DNA from: a gamma proteobacterium symbiont of Lucinoma myriamae
GTDB taxonomy: Bacteria; Pseudomonadota; Gammaproteobacteria; GRL18
Reading direction: 5' to 3'
Length of the DNA stretch: 11,873 bases
NCBI GenBank assembly: GCA_025655635.1
Contig: JAHXIM010000476.1
Location: 1 to 11,873 of the forward strand
Shown: positions 1 through 6,110 of the stretch, piece after piece
How positions within the stretch are numbered: the first letter of the stretch is position 1
Layout of the letters: each line of letters opens with the position of its first letter
Notes under the pieces: generated by a model
The model's database searches: none
Told to the model about the DNA's origin: nothing
The model's input: only the letters and a program-made list of their open reading frames with translations
Made by a program: the position numbers and the translations under genes

Positions 1-104
1 TATAACATTTCTGGTCGATCTGGTCACTCAAAAATAGGGATAATTCCTTACATTTCAAATAGATAATATGTTTTTCAGGGCTGACTAGTTACAAAAAAAT
101 TAAG

Positions 105-165
105 ACTTGAATCAAGTATAAAGTGTCCCAAACTTTTGAAGTTAATATTAGGATTATAGCATTAT
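105..165 (+). promoter_or_regulatory. Candidate promoter/operator region upstream of the 227-928 gene
   Basis: An interrupted palindrome ACTTGA-A-TCAAGT (105-117) abuts a TATAAA box (117-122), but no good -35 element sits at the right distance upstream. A second weak candidate is TTGAAG (136-141) with CATTAT (160-165), 18 bases apart. Neither is convincing. The palindrome next to an AT-rich -10-like box is the more operator-like arrangement. Confidence 0.22.
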
Positions 166-172
166 CAAGATG

Positions 173-198
173 AAAAGGCTGAAATTCTGCTTTTTTAT
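173..198 (+). terminator. Terminator-like hairpin in the leader of the 227-928 gene
   Basis: A stem AAAAGGC (173-179) pairs with GCTTTTT (189-195) with one G-U wobble. The 9-base loop can itself form GAA/TTC pairs, and the right arm runs into a T6 tract. This is the form of a rho-independent terminator on the plus strand. It lies only about 30 bases before the next start codon, leaving little room for a promoter after it. It may therefore end transcription of a gene beyond the left edge, or act as an attenuator in the leader of the gene at 227. The sequence alone does not decide which. Confidence 0.45.
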
Positions 199-226
199 TT
201 GAATATAAGTGTGATTGGAGTAAAAA

Positions 227-928
227 ATGAGCCAGGTGAGCGAACAAAAAGAAAATTATATTGACACTTCTGATGCAAAAGAATCACGTGAATTTCTAGC
301 AGAAAAAGTGACTGAACTGACACAAAAGCTGAATACATTACCTGCCGTTGTCGAACCAATGGAGAGGGCTCGGTTATTGCTTGATTTGGCTAATGCAGAG
401 CTGGGTATGACGCAAATGAGTGATGTATGGAATCATGCAAAAGCGGCTTTTGATGTGTGTATTGCTCATGAAGAATGGCAGCTGGCCATTGAGGCCTGTG
501 ACCTGTTGTATCAAACAGAACTACCATCTTCAATTGTAGCATTGGGGCATGGTGTCTGGTTATCAGTGACTTATCCTGTAGAACCGGAATACAGCATTAA
601 TATGCTCAACAATGTGATTAATGAAACCACAGATGATGCCGATGGTGCTGCATTAGCAGCTATTACTGCACATTTTATTGTTGATCAGCGTACTGAAGGC
701 ACAAAGCGTAATGACTTAAAAGTACTTACCAGTAATATGTTAGCTAAAGTGGCTCTGCGTCATAGTAAAGTAGAAACACAAGTTGGTCTTGATGTCTGGA
801 TGGATAAATTAGAACTCAGAGAGCCTGATGTCTTTTTGCCTAGAATGAGTATGGTGGTTGGTGCTATTGTTGGTGATGGCAACTGGTGGTTTGACAGAGA
901 AGAATTAAAAAGTAAAATCGCAAAATAA
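227..928 (+). CDS. Uncharacterised soluble helical (TPR-like) protein
   Basis: This 233-residue protein belongs to no family I recognise. It has no signal peptide and no membrane segment, so it is probably cytoplasmic. Residues about 15-40 are charged and helix-prone. Residues about 46-100 look like two or three antiparallel helices with TPR-style spacing (ERARLLLDLANAELG, then WNHAKAAFDVCIAHEEWQLAIEACDLLY). The C-terminal part (about 125-233) is also mainly helical and ends in an aromatic-rich motif, GDGNWWFDREEL. A TPR-like scaffold would suggest a protein-binding role, but that is inference. The start is supported by GGAG at 217-220, six bases before the ATG. The gene stands alone: a hairpin precedes it, and a strong terminator follows before a convergent gene. 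Codon use and base composition match its neighbours. Confidence 0.85.
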   Translation: MSQVSEQKENYIDTSDAKESREFLAEKVTELTQKLNTLPAVVEPMERARLLLDLANAELGMTQMSDVWNHAKAAFDVCIAHEEWQLAIEACDLLYQTELPSSIVALGHGVWLSVTYPVEPEYSINMLNNVINETTDDADGAALAAITAHFIVDQRTEGTKRNDLKVLTSNMLAKVALRHSKVETQVGLDVWMDKLELREPDVFLPRMSMVVGAIVGDGNWWFDREELKSKIAK

Positions 929-951
929 AATAATGAGAATTGTGTATCAGG

Positions 952-992
952 AAAACCCTTTATGGTTCATAAAGTGACCCATAAAGGGAAGT
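952..992. terminator. Bidirectional rho-independent terminator
   Basis: A perfect 10-bp stem, CCCTTTATGG (956-965) with CCATAAAGGG (979-988), encloses a 13-base loop. Read on the minus strand, the stem is followed directly by TTTT, so it is a good terminator for the gene at 1022-2545. On the plus strand it is followed by AAGTAGCTTATTT, a weaker tail, but it probably also serves the gene ending at 928. It lies between convergent genes, where a shared terminator is expected. Confidence 0.8.
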
Positions 993-1021
993 AGCTTATT
1001 TATAAAATACACACTTATTAT

Positions 1022-2545
1022 TTAATCAATGATCTCATCCCCGTGAAATGTACTGTCAAAATGCATGTTCTGGCCTTTAACACCATGAGACGTTAATAAC
1101 GGTTTCAGCAGGTGATTTAAGTGTCCATGTCCAGGTGCAGCAATATACAAATCATAATTTAATAAATGACTGTGCTCATTATGAAGGTGCAGCAAAAGAG
1201 TATCGGCAACCACATTGGTTTTTGCTTCACACATAATGCGTGTATAAGTAAAGTTATCCAGCGCGTCATTCCAGGAACGGCATAAATTATCCAGGTAATG
1301 ATTTTCTACCTTCGTTGTCATCCAGTATAAATGAATGCTCTCAGCATGATCCAGTGACATTGCGTGTTCAATTAAGCTTTTTATTGCAGCAAATCCTGTA
1401 TCCCAGGCAATAAAAATTAAAGAATTTGGAGAGTCTTCATCAAGTACAAAACTACCGTGCGGTCCCTCGAGTGTTACACTATCATTGTTTTTTAAATTCT
1501 GGATAACGGTCTGGGAAAAAGCAGCTTTGTCGTTAACAGAAATGTGAAATTCTAGATTACTGGGTTCACAGGGACAACTGGCTATTGAATATTCGGCATT
1601 AACAGGCTGACTATTATCCTGTAAGTAATTATCAAGATTCAATTCAACATGCTGACCTGCCAGAAATCTCAGACGCTGGCTGCGAGGCGTTTTTAGTGTG
1701 ACTATTATGACATGTTCATTAGAGCGATCAATTTTCTTAACTTTTGAGACAATTGTTTGCAATGGAATATCATCAACACAGACTGCTTCTTCTGTTTCTA
1801 ACGTAATATCTGTTTTAGCTGCATTAGAGCAGGTCAGAATATAGCCCTGACTTTTTTCACTTTGAGAAAAAACATAGTCCTGATGTCTGGTTTTTTCGAC
1901 CTGACCGGAAAGTAGTTTAGCTTTACATTTGCCGCATTTTCCATTATTGCAGCCATAATCAACAGCCAGACCTGAACGTAAAGCGGACTCAAGTAATGTT
2001 TCAGATTTATCAGAAATATAGTCATGACGGCTAGGTAATAATCTGACGTGGGGTAACATAAATTGCTTAATCTGATTTTCCAGATGCTCAACAGGAGTGG
2101 TAAGTTTATCTTCTTGAAGAATATGGTAGGCTGTATTAAACCATTGTCTTATTTCTTTAAAAGCATGTTCAGGATTAGAGATAACATTAAGTTCAATAAA
2201 TTTTTGCTTCATTCCATCAATTAATTCCTCCATGTTTTCTGTTAGTTTGCGCTCTTCAGCCAGTTCTTTGTTTATTTTAACAATACGACGGCTTAATGCA
2301 TCTACCTGAGCGCCATCACGTTCGCTTTGGGCCATTTTATGCACGGCATCCTGCATAAATTTTTCCATTTTTTCGAGCATGGTATTGTCTTCGTAGACTG
2401 CTTCTGGAAAAGCTTTTTTTAAATCAGAAAGTACGACAGTACCTTCCATAACAGTGAGTTTATTTTCCTGGATTTTTTTTTGAATATCACCACGTTTGAC
2501 ACCAATGAGACGTGCGGCCTGAGAAAGAGATAAATGACGATCCAT
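1022..2545 (-). CDS. HTH / coiled-coil / [2Fe-2S] ferredoxin / ferredoxin-reductase-like fusion protein
   Basis: This 507-residue cytoplasmic protein has four visible parts. Residues 5-45 resemble an excisionase/MerR-type helix-turn-helix (LSLSQAARLIGVKRGDI, then a small wing ending DLKKAF). Residues about 55-120 are a heptad-like coiled coil, probably for dimerisation. Residues about 165-255 form a plant-type [2Fe-2S] ferredoxin domain with ligands C199, C204, C207 and C239 (CNNGKCGKC and LTC). Residues about 262-500 follow the flavin and nucleotide domains of ferredoxin-NADP reductases. The reductase motifs are altered: RxYS reads AEYS (317-320), the GGTG-type loop reads WDTG, and the late CGP motif reads AAPG. 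The family normally passes electrons from NAD(P)H through FAD to the cluster; here that activity may be lost. The architecture suggests a redox- or cluster-sensing regulator, which is inference. GGAG lies six bases before the ATG. An ordinary reductase with an unusual N-terminus is the alternative. Confidence 0.85.
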   Translation of the reverse strand: MDRHLSLSQAARLIGVKRGDIQKKIQENKLTVMEGTVVLSDLKKAFPEAVYEDNTMLEKMEKFMQDAVHKMAQSERDGAQVDALSRRIVKINKELAEERKLTENMEELIDGMKQKFIELNVISNPEHAFKEIRQWFNTAYHILQEDKLTTPVEHLENQIKQFMLPHVRLLPSRHDYISDKSETLLESALRSGLAVDYGCNNGKCGKCKAKLLSGQVEKTRHQDYVFSQSEKSQGYILTCSNAAKTDITLETEEAVCVDDIPLQTIVSKVKKIDRSNEHVIIVTLKTPRSQRLRFLAGQHVELNLDNYLQDNSQPVNAEYSIASCPCEPSNLEFHISVNDKAAFSQTVIQNLKNNDSVTLEGPHGSFVLDEDSPNSLIFIAWDTGFAAIKSLIEHAMSLDHAESIHLYWMTTKVENHYLDNLCRSWNDALDNFTYTRIMCEAKTNVVADTLLLHLHNEHSHLLNYDLYIAAPGHGHLNHLLKPLLTSHGVKGQNMHFDSTFHGDEIID

Positions 2546-2604
2546 TGATAACTCCTTTTTTATTAATAGTTGATTTTTTTAGATGCGTACTACTAATATT
2601 AATT

Positions 2605-2633
2605 ATTTTATTATGTGAATATTTACTACACAA
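2605..2633 (-). promoter_or_regulatory. Candidate sigma-70 promoter for the HTH/2Fe-2S gene
   Basis: Read on the minus strand, TTGTGT (2628-2633) and TAAAAT (2605-2610) are separated by exactly 17 bases. They match the consensus hexamers at 4 and 5 of 6 positions. Initiation would fall near 2598, giving a leader of about 50 bases. The -35 overlaps a small hairpin, CTACA/TGTAG (2626-2639). The promoter would make this gene independent of the HD-GYP gene upstream. Confidence 0.35.
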
Positions 2634-2670
2634 ATGTAGCCTATAAAGAAGGAGATGTCTGCTAATTGGA

Positions 2671-3336
2671 TCAAATAATATCAAGATATTTTTGTGGATC
2701 AACATTCCACTTAAGATCTGCCTCAGAGCTGATGACTGTAATTTTTTCTTGCTTAGAAAGATCAATCAGTACAGGCGCAACTGTTTCACGTGACTTTGTA
2801 TTGAGAAAAATGACAACACAAGGTGCTAGTAAGTTGCTATTATTTTCTGTGACTACAGCCAGATGATGATTGCTGAGCATCACTAATGTAGCAGGTGGAT
2901 AAATACCAACACAGTGAATAAATTCCTGTATAAGCTTAGGGTTAAAATGTGAGCCGGTCCAGGATAACATGCGCTTTAGTACAACGGATGGATCTTGCCC
3001 TTTGTGATAACAGCGATCGGCGGTTAGCGCATCATAAACATCCACAATTGCAGACATCTGCCCCAGCAAACTGATTTCATCACCTTTTTTACCGCCGGGA
3101 TAACCGGAGCCATCATATTTTTCATGATGTAATGCCGCCACATCTAATGCATTTTGGTTGATACCGGGTGTTTTTGATAAAATAATATGACTATCAACAA
3201 CGTGCCGGCGCATAATCACAAGTTCTTCGTCTGTTAATTTATCTGGTTTGTTTAAAATCTCTGTGGGTGTGAGTGCTTTGCCAATATCATGTAAAAATCC
3301 ACCAACACCAACATCATGAATTATTTCATCAGACAT
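2671..3336 (-). CDS. C-terminal fragment: catalytic core of the HD-GYP domain
   Basis: This 221-codon frame carries most HD-GYP signatures: LHDIGK (residues 15-20, with the H16-D17 metal pair), RRH at 43-45, LHHEKYDGSGYP (69-80), and IVDVYDALT around D99. A tail of about 90 residues follows with beta-strand character, as in full-length members. Its first ATG overlaps the upstream stop by eight bases, so restart after termination is conceivable. However, the bases before it (AAAAGCCGCGAT) contain no Shine-Dalgarno sequence. It lacks the first HD helix and the histidine at HSVN, which makes independent activity doubtful. The downstream gap to the HTH/2Fe-2S gene is 125 bases and has no clear terminator. 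Confidence 0.6.
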   Translation of the reverse strand: MSDEIIHDVGVGGFLHDIGKALTPTEILNKPDKLTDEELVIMRRHVVDSHIILSKTPGINQNALDVAALHHEKYDGSGYPGGKKGDEISLLGQMSAIVDVYDALTADRCYHKGQDPSVVLKRMLSWTGSHFNPKLIQEFIHCVGIYPPATLVMLSNHHLAVVTENNSNLLAPCVVIFLNTKSRETVAPVLIDLSKQEKITVISSEADLKWNVDPQKYLDII

Positions 3337-3871
3337 ACATATCGCGGCTTTTACAAAAGGACATCATCAGCACACCAATATTTACTGAATGTTCAAATGT
3401 ATAGGTGTCCATATTACGGATACGTGACAGACCTAATAAGGCATTGTGATTCTCAAGCACCGATTCAGACATTTTATCAATGACCGGTGTGACTTGCTCC
3501 ATCTCAACCTGCTGTCCAAGCTTAACATCAGACATGACATTTGAAATAGCATGCTCTGCATGGTCTTTTATCTGTTTTGCTTCTTTACGTGTCTGTTGTA
3601 AGGGGGGAGGTAACTCATTTTTTAAAGATGGCTGCTGATTCTTTGTGATTTTTAAATCGGGGAAAGAGGTTGGTTTATTATCTTGAACATCTAATCCTTT
3701 ACTAGTATCAATTTTTAGTGACTTGATGCCGAGATGATAAATTTTTTTTATATCTTTTGTTGCTGTGATTTTGAATTGATTTTGGGAAAAGGGGTGTTTT
3801 ATCCAGGGACAATTCAGCTCATGGATATACATGCCGGATGTTAATTGTTCAGTAGAAATAGTTTTGATCAT
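3329..3871 (-). CDS. N-terminal fragment: DUF3391 domain and start of the HD domain
   Basis: This 180-codon piece begins like typical DUF3391 proteins (MIKTISTEQLTSGMYIHEL, then NCPWIKHPF). DUF3391 occupies about residues 3-125, with a proline/glutamine-rich linker near 66-95. The first HD-domain helices follow, including D155 and H161 of DTYTFEHSVNIG. It ends prematurely as RDMYV at TGA (3329-3331), because of the 4-base duplication. Alone it lacks the HD pair and the GYP motif, so it cannot be a phosphodiesterase. The start fits the family, but there is no clear ribosome-binding site: the 15 bases upstream are T-rich. A short stable DUF3391 product is possible but unproven. Confidence 0.6.
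   Translation of the reverse strand: MIKTISTEQLTSGMYIHELNCPWIKHPFSQNQFKITATKDIKKIYHLGIKSLKIDTSKGLDVQDNKPTSFPDLKITKNQQPSLKNELPPPLQQTRKEAKQIKDHAEHAISNVMSDVKLGQQVEMEQVTPVIDKMSESVLENHNALLGLSRIRNMDTYTFEHSVNIGVLMMSFCKSRDMYV
3333..3341. repeat. 4-base tandem duplication at the frameshift
   Basis: The plus strand reads ACATACATA, that is CATA twice (3334-3341), or TATGTATG on the minus strand. One unit restores the open frame of the HD-GYP gene; two units put TGA in frame. Two copies are short for a hypermutable tract, so a simple slippage mutation is as likely as phase variation. Confidence 0.8.
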
Positions 3872-3911
3872 AACAAAATGACTTACTGCTCTAAAATATC
3901 AGAGAAGAGAT

Positions 3912-3947
3912 AATTCTCATTATAGACATGAAAATTTAAAAATCTAT
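3912..3947 (-). promoter_or_regulatory. Candidate promoter of the HD-GYP gene
   Basis: On the minus strand a perfect TATAAT lies at 3919-3924, about 50 bases before the start codon. The -35 is poor: TAGATT at 3941-3946 with a 16-base spacer. The -10 box is overlapped by the near-dyad GATAATTCTCATTATAG (plus strand), a possible operator. It resembles a Fur box, but the half-site spacing does not fit well. Confidence 0.35.
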
Positions 3948-4005
3948 TTATATCAGTAAATTGTTATTTAATCTATGGAGAGCAAGAAAAGGTGAAAAAA
4001 GGAAG

Positions 4006-4081
4006 TGGCGTCCCCTAGGGGACTCGAACCCCTGTTACCGCCGTGAAAGGGCGGTGTCCTAGGCCACTAGACGAAGGGGAC
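4006..4081 (-). tRNA. gltT-type tRNA-Glu: tRNA-Glu, anticodon UUC
   Basis: The 76-base gene begins GTCCCCTTCGTCTAG and ends in an encoded CCA (complement of 4006-4008). The acceptor stem GTCCCCT/AGGGGAC is perfect. The anticodon stem is CCGCC/GGCGG around the loop CTTTCAC, giving anticodon TTC (complement of 4045-4047). The T-loop reads GTTCGAGTC. It is almost identical to Escherichia coli tRNA-Glu. It charges glutamate for GAA/GAG codons; in many bacteria Glu-tRNA also supplies tetrapyrrole synthesis. A T6 run soon after the CCA may help end transcription, although no separate hairpin is seen. It stands alone rather than in an rRNA spacer. The symbol is only generic. Confidence 0.97.
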
Positions 4082-4146
4082 ATTGTGCAAAGTGCAAACT
4101 AAAAAGTCAGACTTAAACAGTCCTTCGAAGCAATTAGCTAGAAAGT

Positions 4147-4181
4147 GCGCATATTATAGGGTTGAGATTTTAATTAGTCAA
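4147..4181 (-). promoter_or_regulatory. Strong sigma-70 promoter for tRNA-Glu with GC-rich discriminator
   Basis: On the minus strand TTGACT (4176-4181) and a perfect TATAAT (4153-4158) are 17 bases apart, the optimum. GCGC follows at 4147-4150, the GC-rich discriminator usual at stringently controlled stable-RNA promoters. The 5' leader to be trimmed by RNase P would be about 65 bases. Confidence 0.82.
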
Positions 4182-4321
4182 ACATTAATTTTTTTTATTT
4201 TTCCTTATGATAGTAAAAATAAATAAAAAAATTATTAAATTATCAATTGCTTATGGATAATATTGATAGCTTTTTATATTATATAAGTCTCTATTGAATA
4301 TTTCTCAGGAACTCGATAATT

Positions 4322-5992
4322 ATGAATGATTTAATTGAATCAACTGCCTGGCTTAAACTGAAAGAACATTATGAAACGATAAAAGATGTTCATATGCGTG
4401 ATCTGTTTGCTGAAGAACCTCAGCGTTTTGAGGCTTTTTCGGCTAGTTTGAATGATATATTGTTAGATTATTCAAAAAACCGGGTAACAGATGAAACTAT
4501 GGAGCTTTTATTTGCCCTGGCGCGACAGGCTAATGTGGAAGAATGGCGTGATAATATGCTGGCAGGAATGGCAATAAATTCCACAGAAAATCGTTCTGTA
4601 TTACATATGGCATTGAGAAATCGCTCTAATAAACCGATTCGGGTCGATGGCCGCAATGTAATGCCTAAGGTTAAAGCTGTTTTAGCTCACATGAGAGATT
4701 TTTCTGAACAGGTACGTTCTGGTGAGTGGCACGGTTATAACGGGGACAGAATAAAAAGTATTGTCAATATTGGTATAGGTGGTTCTGATCTCGGCCCTCA
4801 TGTGGTTTGTGAATCAATGAAGCCTTTTGCTCAACGAGGTTTAAAAGCCTATTTTGTTTCCAATGCCGATGCCACTCATCTGGTTGAGACTTTAAAGCAA
4901 GTTGAACCGGAATCCACATTATTTGTTATTGCCTCAAAAACATTTACCACACAGGAAACAATGCTTAATGCCTACAGTGCCAGAAAGTGGTTTATGGACC
5001 TGGTTGGTAATGAAAAGGCCATAGAAAAACATTTTGTGGCCGTAACAACCAATATTGAATTAGCGGGAAAATTTGGCATTAATGAAGCGAATATCTTTGA
5101 GTTTTGGGATTGGGTCGGTGGACGTTATTCTTTATGGTCCTCAGTGGGTTTAACCATCGCACTTTATCTGGGCATGGATCATTTTGAATCGCTGCTGGAA
5201 GGGGCTTATGATATGGATCAGCATTTCCAAAATGCCCCCCTGGAAGAAAACATTCCTGTAATTCTGGCTTTATTAGGGATTTGGTATAACAACTTTTTTG
5301 ATGCGCAAAGTCATGCGATTATGCCCTATAGTCAATATTTGGAGCGTCTGCCGGATTATTTGCAGCAATTAGATATGGAAAGTAATGGTAAAACTATTGA
5401 TCGTAAAGGTCATCGAGTCAATTACTTAACCGGGCCTATTATCTGGGGCCAGTCAGGTACCAATGGACAGCATGCTTTCTTCCAGTTATTACATCAGGGT
5501 ACTAAACCGGTTCCTGCTGATTTTCTTATTCCTGCATTAAGCCAAAATCCCCTTGGCTTACATCATAGGGTGCTGTTTTCTAACTGTTTAGCTCAAACCA
5601 AAGCATTAATGCTGGGTAAAAAATATGCTGAAGCAGTAGATGAAATGAAGCATCAGGGCTTTGATAAAAAAACTATTGAAGAAGTCATTCAACATAAGGT
5701 GTTTGATGGTAATAAACCGACCAACACCATTATCTTTGAACGACTCACACCAAAAACATTAGGCTCTATATTAGCCATGTATGAGCATAAAGTGTTTGTG
5801 CAGGGGATTATCTGGAATATTAATTCCTATGATCAATGGGGTGTTGAGTATGGCAAGGTATTGGCTGGTCAAATTCAGAAGGACTTATCAAAACCGGGTG
5901 ATGTTGAAAATCATGATTCCTCTACCAATGGCCTGATTAATTATCGCAAACGTGTTTATTTTGATGAAATTGAAAAAAGTGGTGTGGACTAG
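4322..5992 (+). CDS. pgi: Glucose-6-phosphate isomerase
   Basis: Pgi interconverts glucose 6-phosphate and fructose 6-phosphate in glycolysis and gluconeogenesis (EC 5.3.1.9), in the cytoplasm. The 556 residues match the usual length of about 550. Visible signatures are NIGIGGSDLGP (149-159), SKTFTTQET (205-213), WVGGRYSLWSSVGL (264-277), DMESNGK with catalytic E353, GTNGQHAFFQLLHQGT with H384, and SYDQWGVEYGK with K512. These correspond to E. coli Glu355, His386 and Lys514. The start is supported by family length and by AGGA at 4307-4310, eleven bases upstream, which is slightly far. The 5' region is very AT-rich and shows no convincing promoter. The gene is monocistronic and divergent from tRNA-Glu. 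No neighbouring sugar genes are present, so context adds nothing to a clear assignment. Confidence 0.98.
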   Translation: MNDLIESTAWLKLKEHYETIKDVHMRDLFAEEPQRFEAFSASLNDILLDYSKNRVTDETMELLFALARQANVEEWRDNMLAGMAINSTENRSVLHMALRNRSNKPIRVDGRNVMPKVKAVLAHMRDFSEQVRSGEWHGYNGDRIKSIVNIGIGGSDLGPHVVCESMKPFAQRGLKAYFVSNADATHLVETLKQVEPESTLFVIASKTFTTQETMLNAYSARKWFMDLVGNEKAIEKHFVAVTTNIELAGKFGINEANIFEFWDWVGGRYSLWSSVGLTIALYLGMDHFESLLEGAYDMDQHFQNAPLEENIPVILALLGIWYNNFFDAQSHAIMPYSQYLERLPDYLQQLDMESNGKTIDRKGHRVNYLTGPIIWGQSGTNGQHAFFQLLHQGTKPVPADFLIPALSQNPLGLHHRVLFSNCLAQTKALMLGKKYAEAVDEMKHQGFDKKTIEEVIQHKVFDGNKPTNTIIFERLTPKTLGSILAMYEHKVFVQGIIWNINSYDQWGVEYGKVLAGQIQKDLSKPGDVENHDSSTNGLINYRKRVYFDEIEKSGVD

Positions 5993-6055
5993 TTATAAAG
6001 GGTTTATCAGCAGCTAACTGATACTTAATTTCTCATATTAATTGACTGGACTCCT

Positions 6056-6071
6056 TCCTTCAGATGAAGGA
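6056..6071. terminator. Hairpin between convergent pgi and the chemotaxis gene
   Basis: TCCTTC (6056-6061) pairs with GAAGGA (6066-6071) around the loop AGAT. It lies in the 118-base gap between two convergent genes, where a terminator is expected. Neither side has a proper T tract (the plus strand continues CAAAAAG), so intrinsic termination here is doubtful. Confidence 0.3.
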
Positions 6072-6110
6072 CAAAAAGTCATTAAAAAATGCTTTATTGC
6101 TTTTACGTGT

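Larger units (their letters stand above)
2671..3871 (-). pseudogene. DUF3391 / HD-GYP cyclic-di-GMP phosphodiesterase gene, interrupted by a frameshift
   Basis: Read as one gene, this locus encodes about 398 residues, close to the usual length of DUF3391-HD-GYP proteins. These proteins hydrolyse c-di-GMP and influence motility and biofilm formation. The reading frame breaks inside the HD domain, between its first conserved helix (HSVNIG) and the LHDIGK motif. On the minus strand the junction reads GA-TATG-TATG-TCTGATG. Removing one TATG joins the frames exactly, as ...SRDMSDEII..., which is the order expected for the family. The lesion is therefore a 4-base tandem duplication. All later catalytic motifs are intact and no other stop codon is present, so the break is recent, reversible, tolerated, or a sequence error. 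The two pieces are described separately below. Confidence 0.75.

Noticed and set aside
1..66. Frame +1 is open from the left edge to TAA at 64-66 (21 codons), possibly the end of an upstream gene.
   Set aside because: Too short to judge. A second frame is also open there for 11 codons and no motif is visible.
1834..2091. An 85-codon frame inside the HTH/2Fe-2S gene, and similar 60-90 codon frames within pgi, the chemotaxis gene, bpt, aat and fetB.
   Set aside because: They lie wholly or mostly within well-supported genes in other frames, have no ribosome-binding sites or recognisable motifs, and are shadows.
2611..2635. CRP-like TGTG...CACA dyad upstream of the HTH/2Fe-2S gene.
   Set aside because: The spacing between half-sites is nine rather than six bases.
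2487..2765. A 92-codon frame spanning the gap between the HTH/2Fe-2S and HD-GYP genes on the minus strand.
   Set aside because: It overlaps both genes in another frame, has unusual composition and covers the promoter region. No motif supports it.
3912..3930. Fur box over the HD-GYP -10 element (GATAATTCTCATTATAG).
   Set aside because: The half-sites are four bases apart, which fits neither the 6-6-1-6 nor the 7-1-7 model. Recorded only as a weak shared word.
4247..4287. Promoter of pgi using TTGATA or TTGCTT with TATAAG.
   Set aside because: The spacer is 13 bases for the first, and no -10 fits the second.
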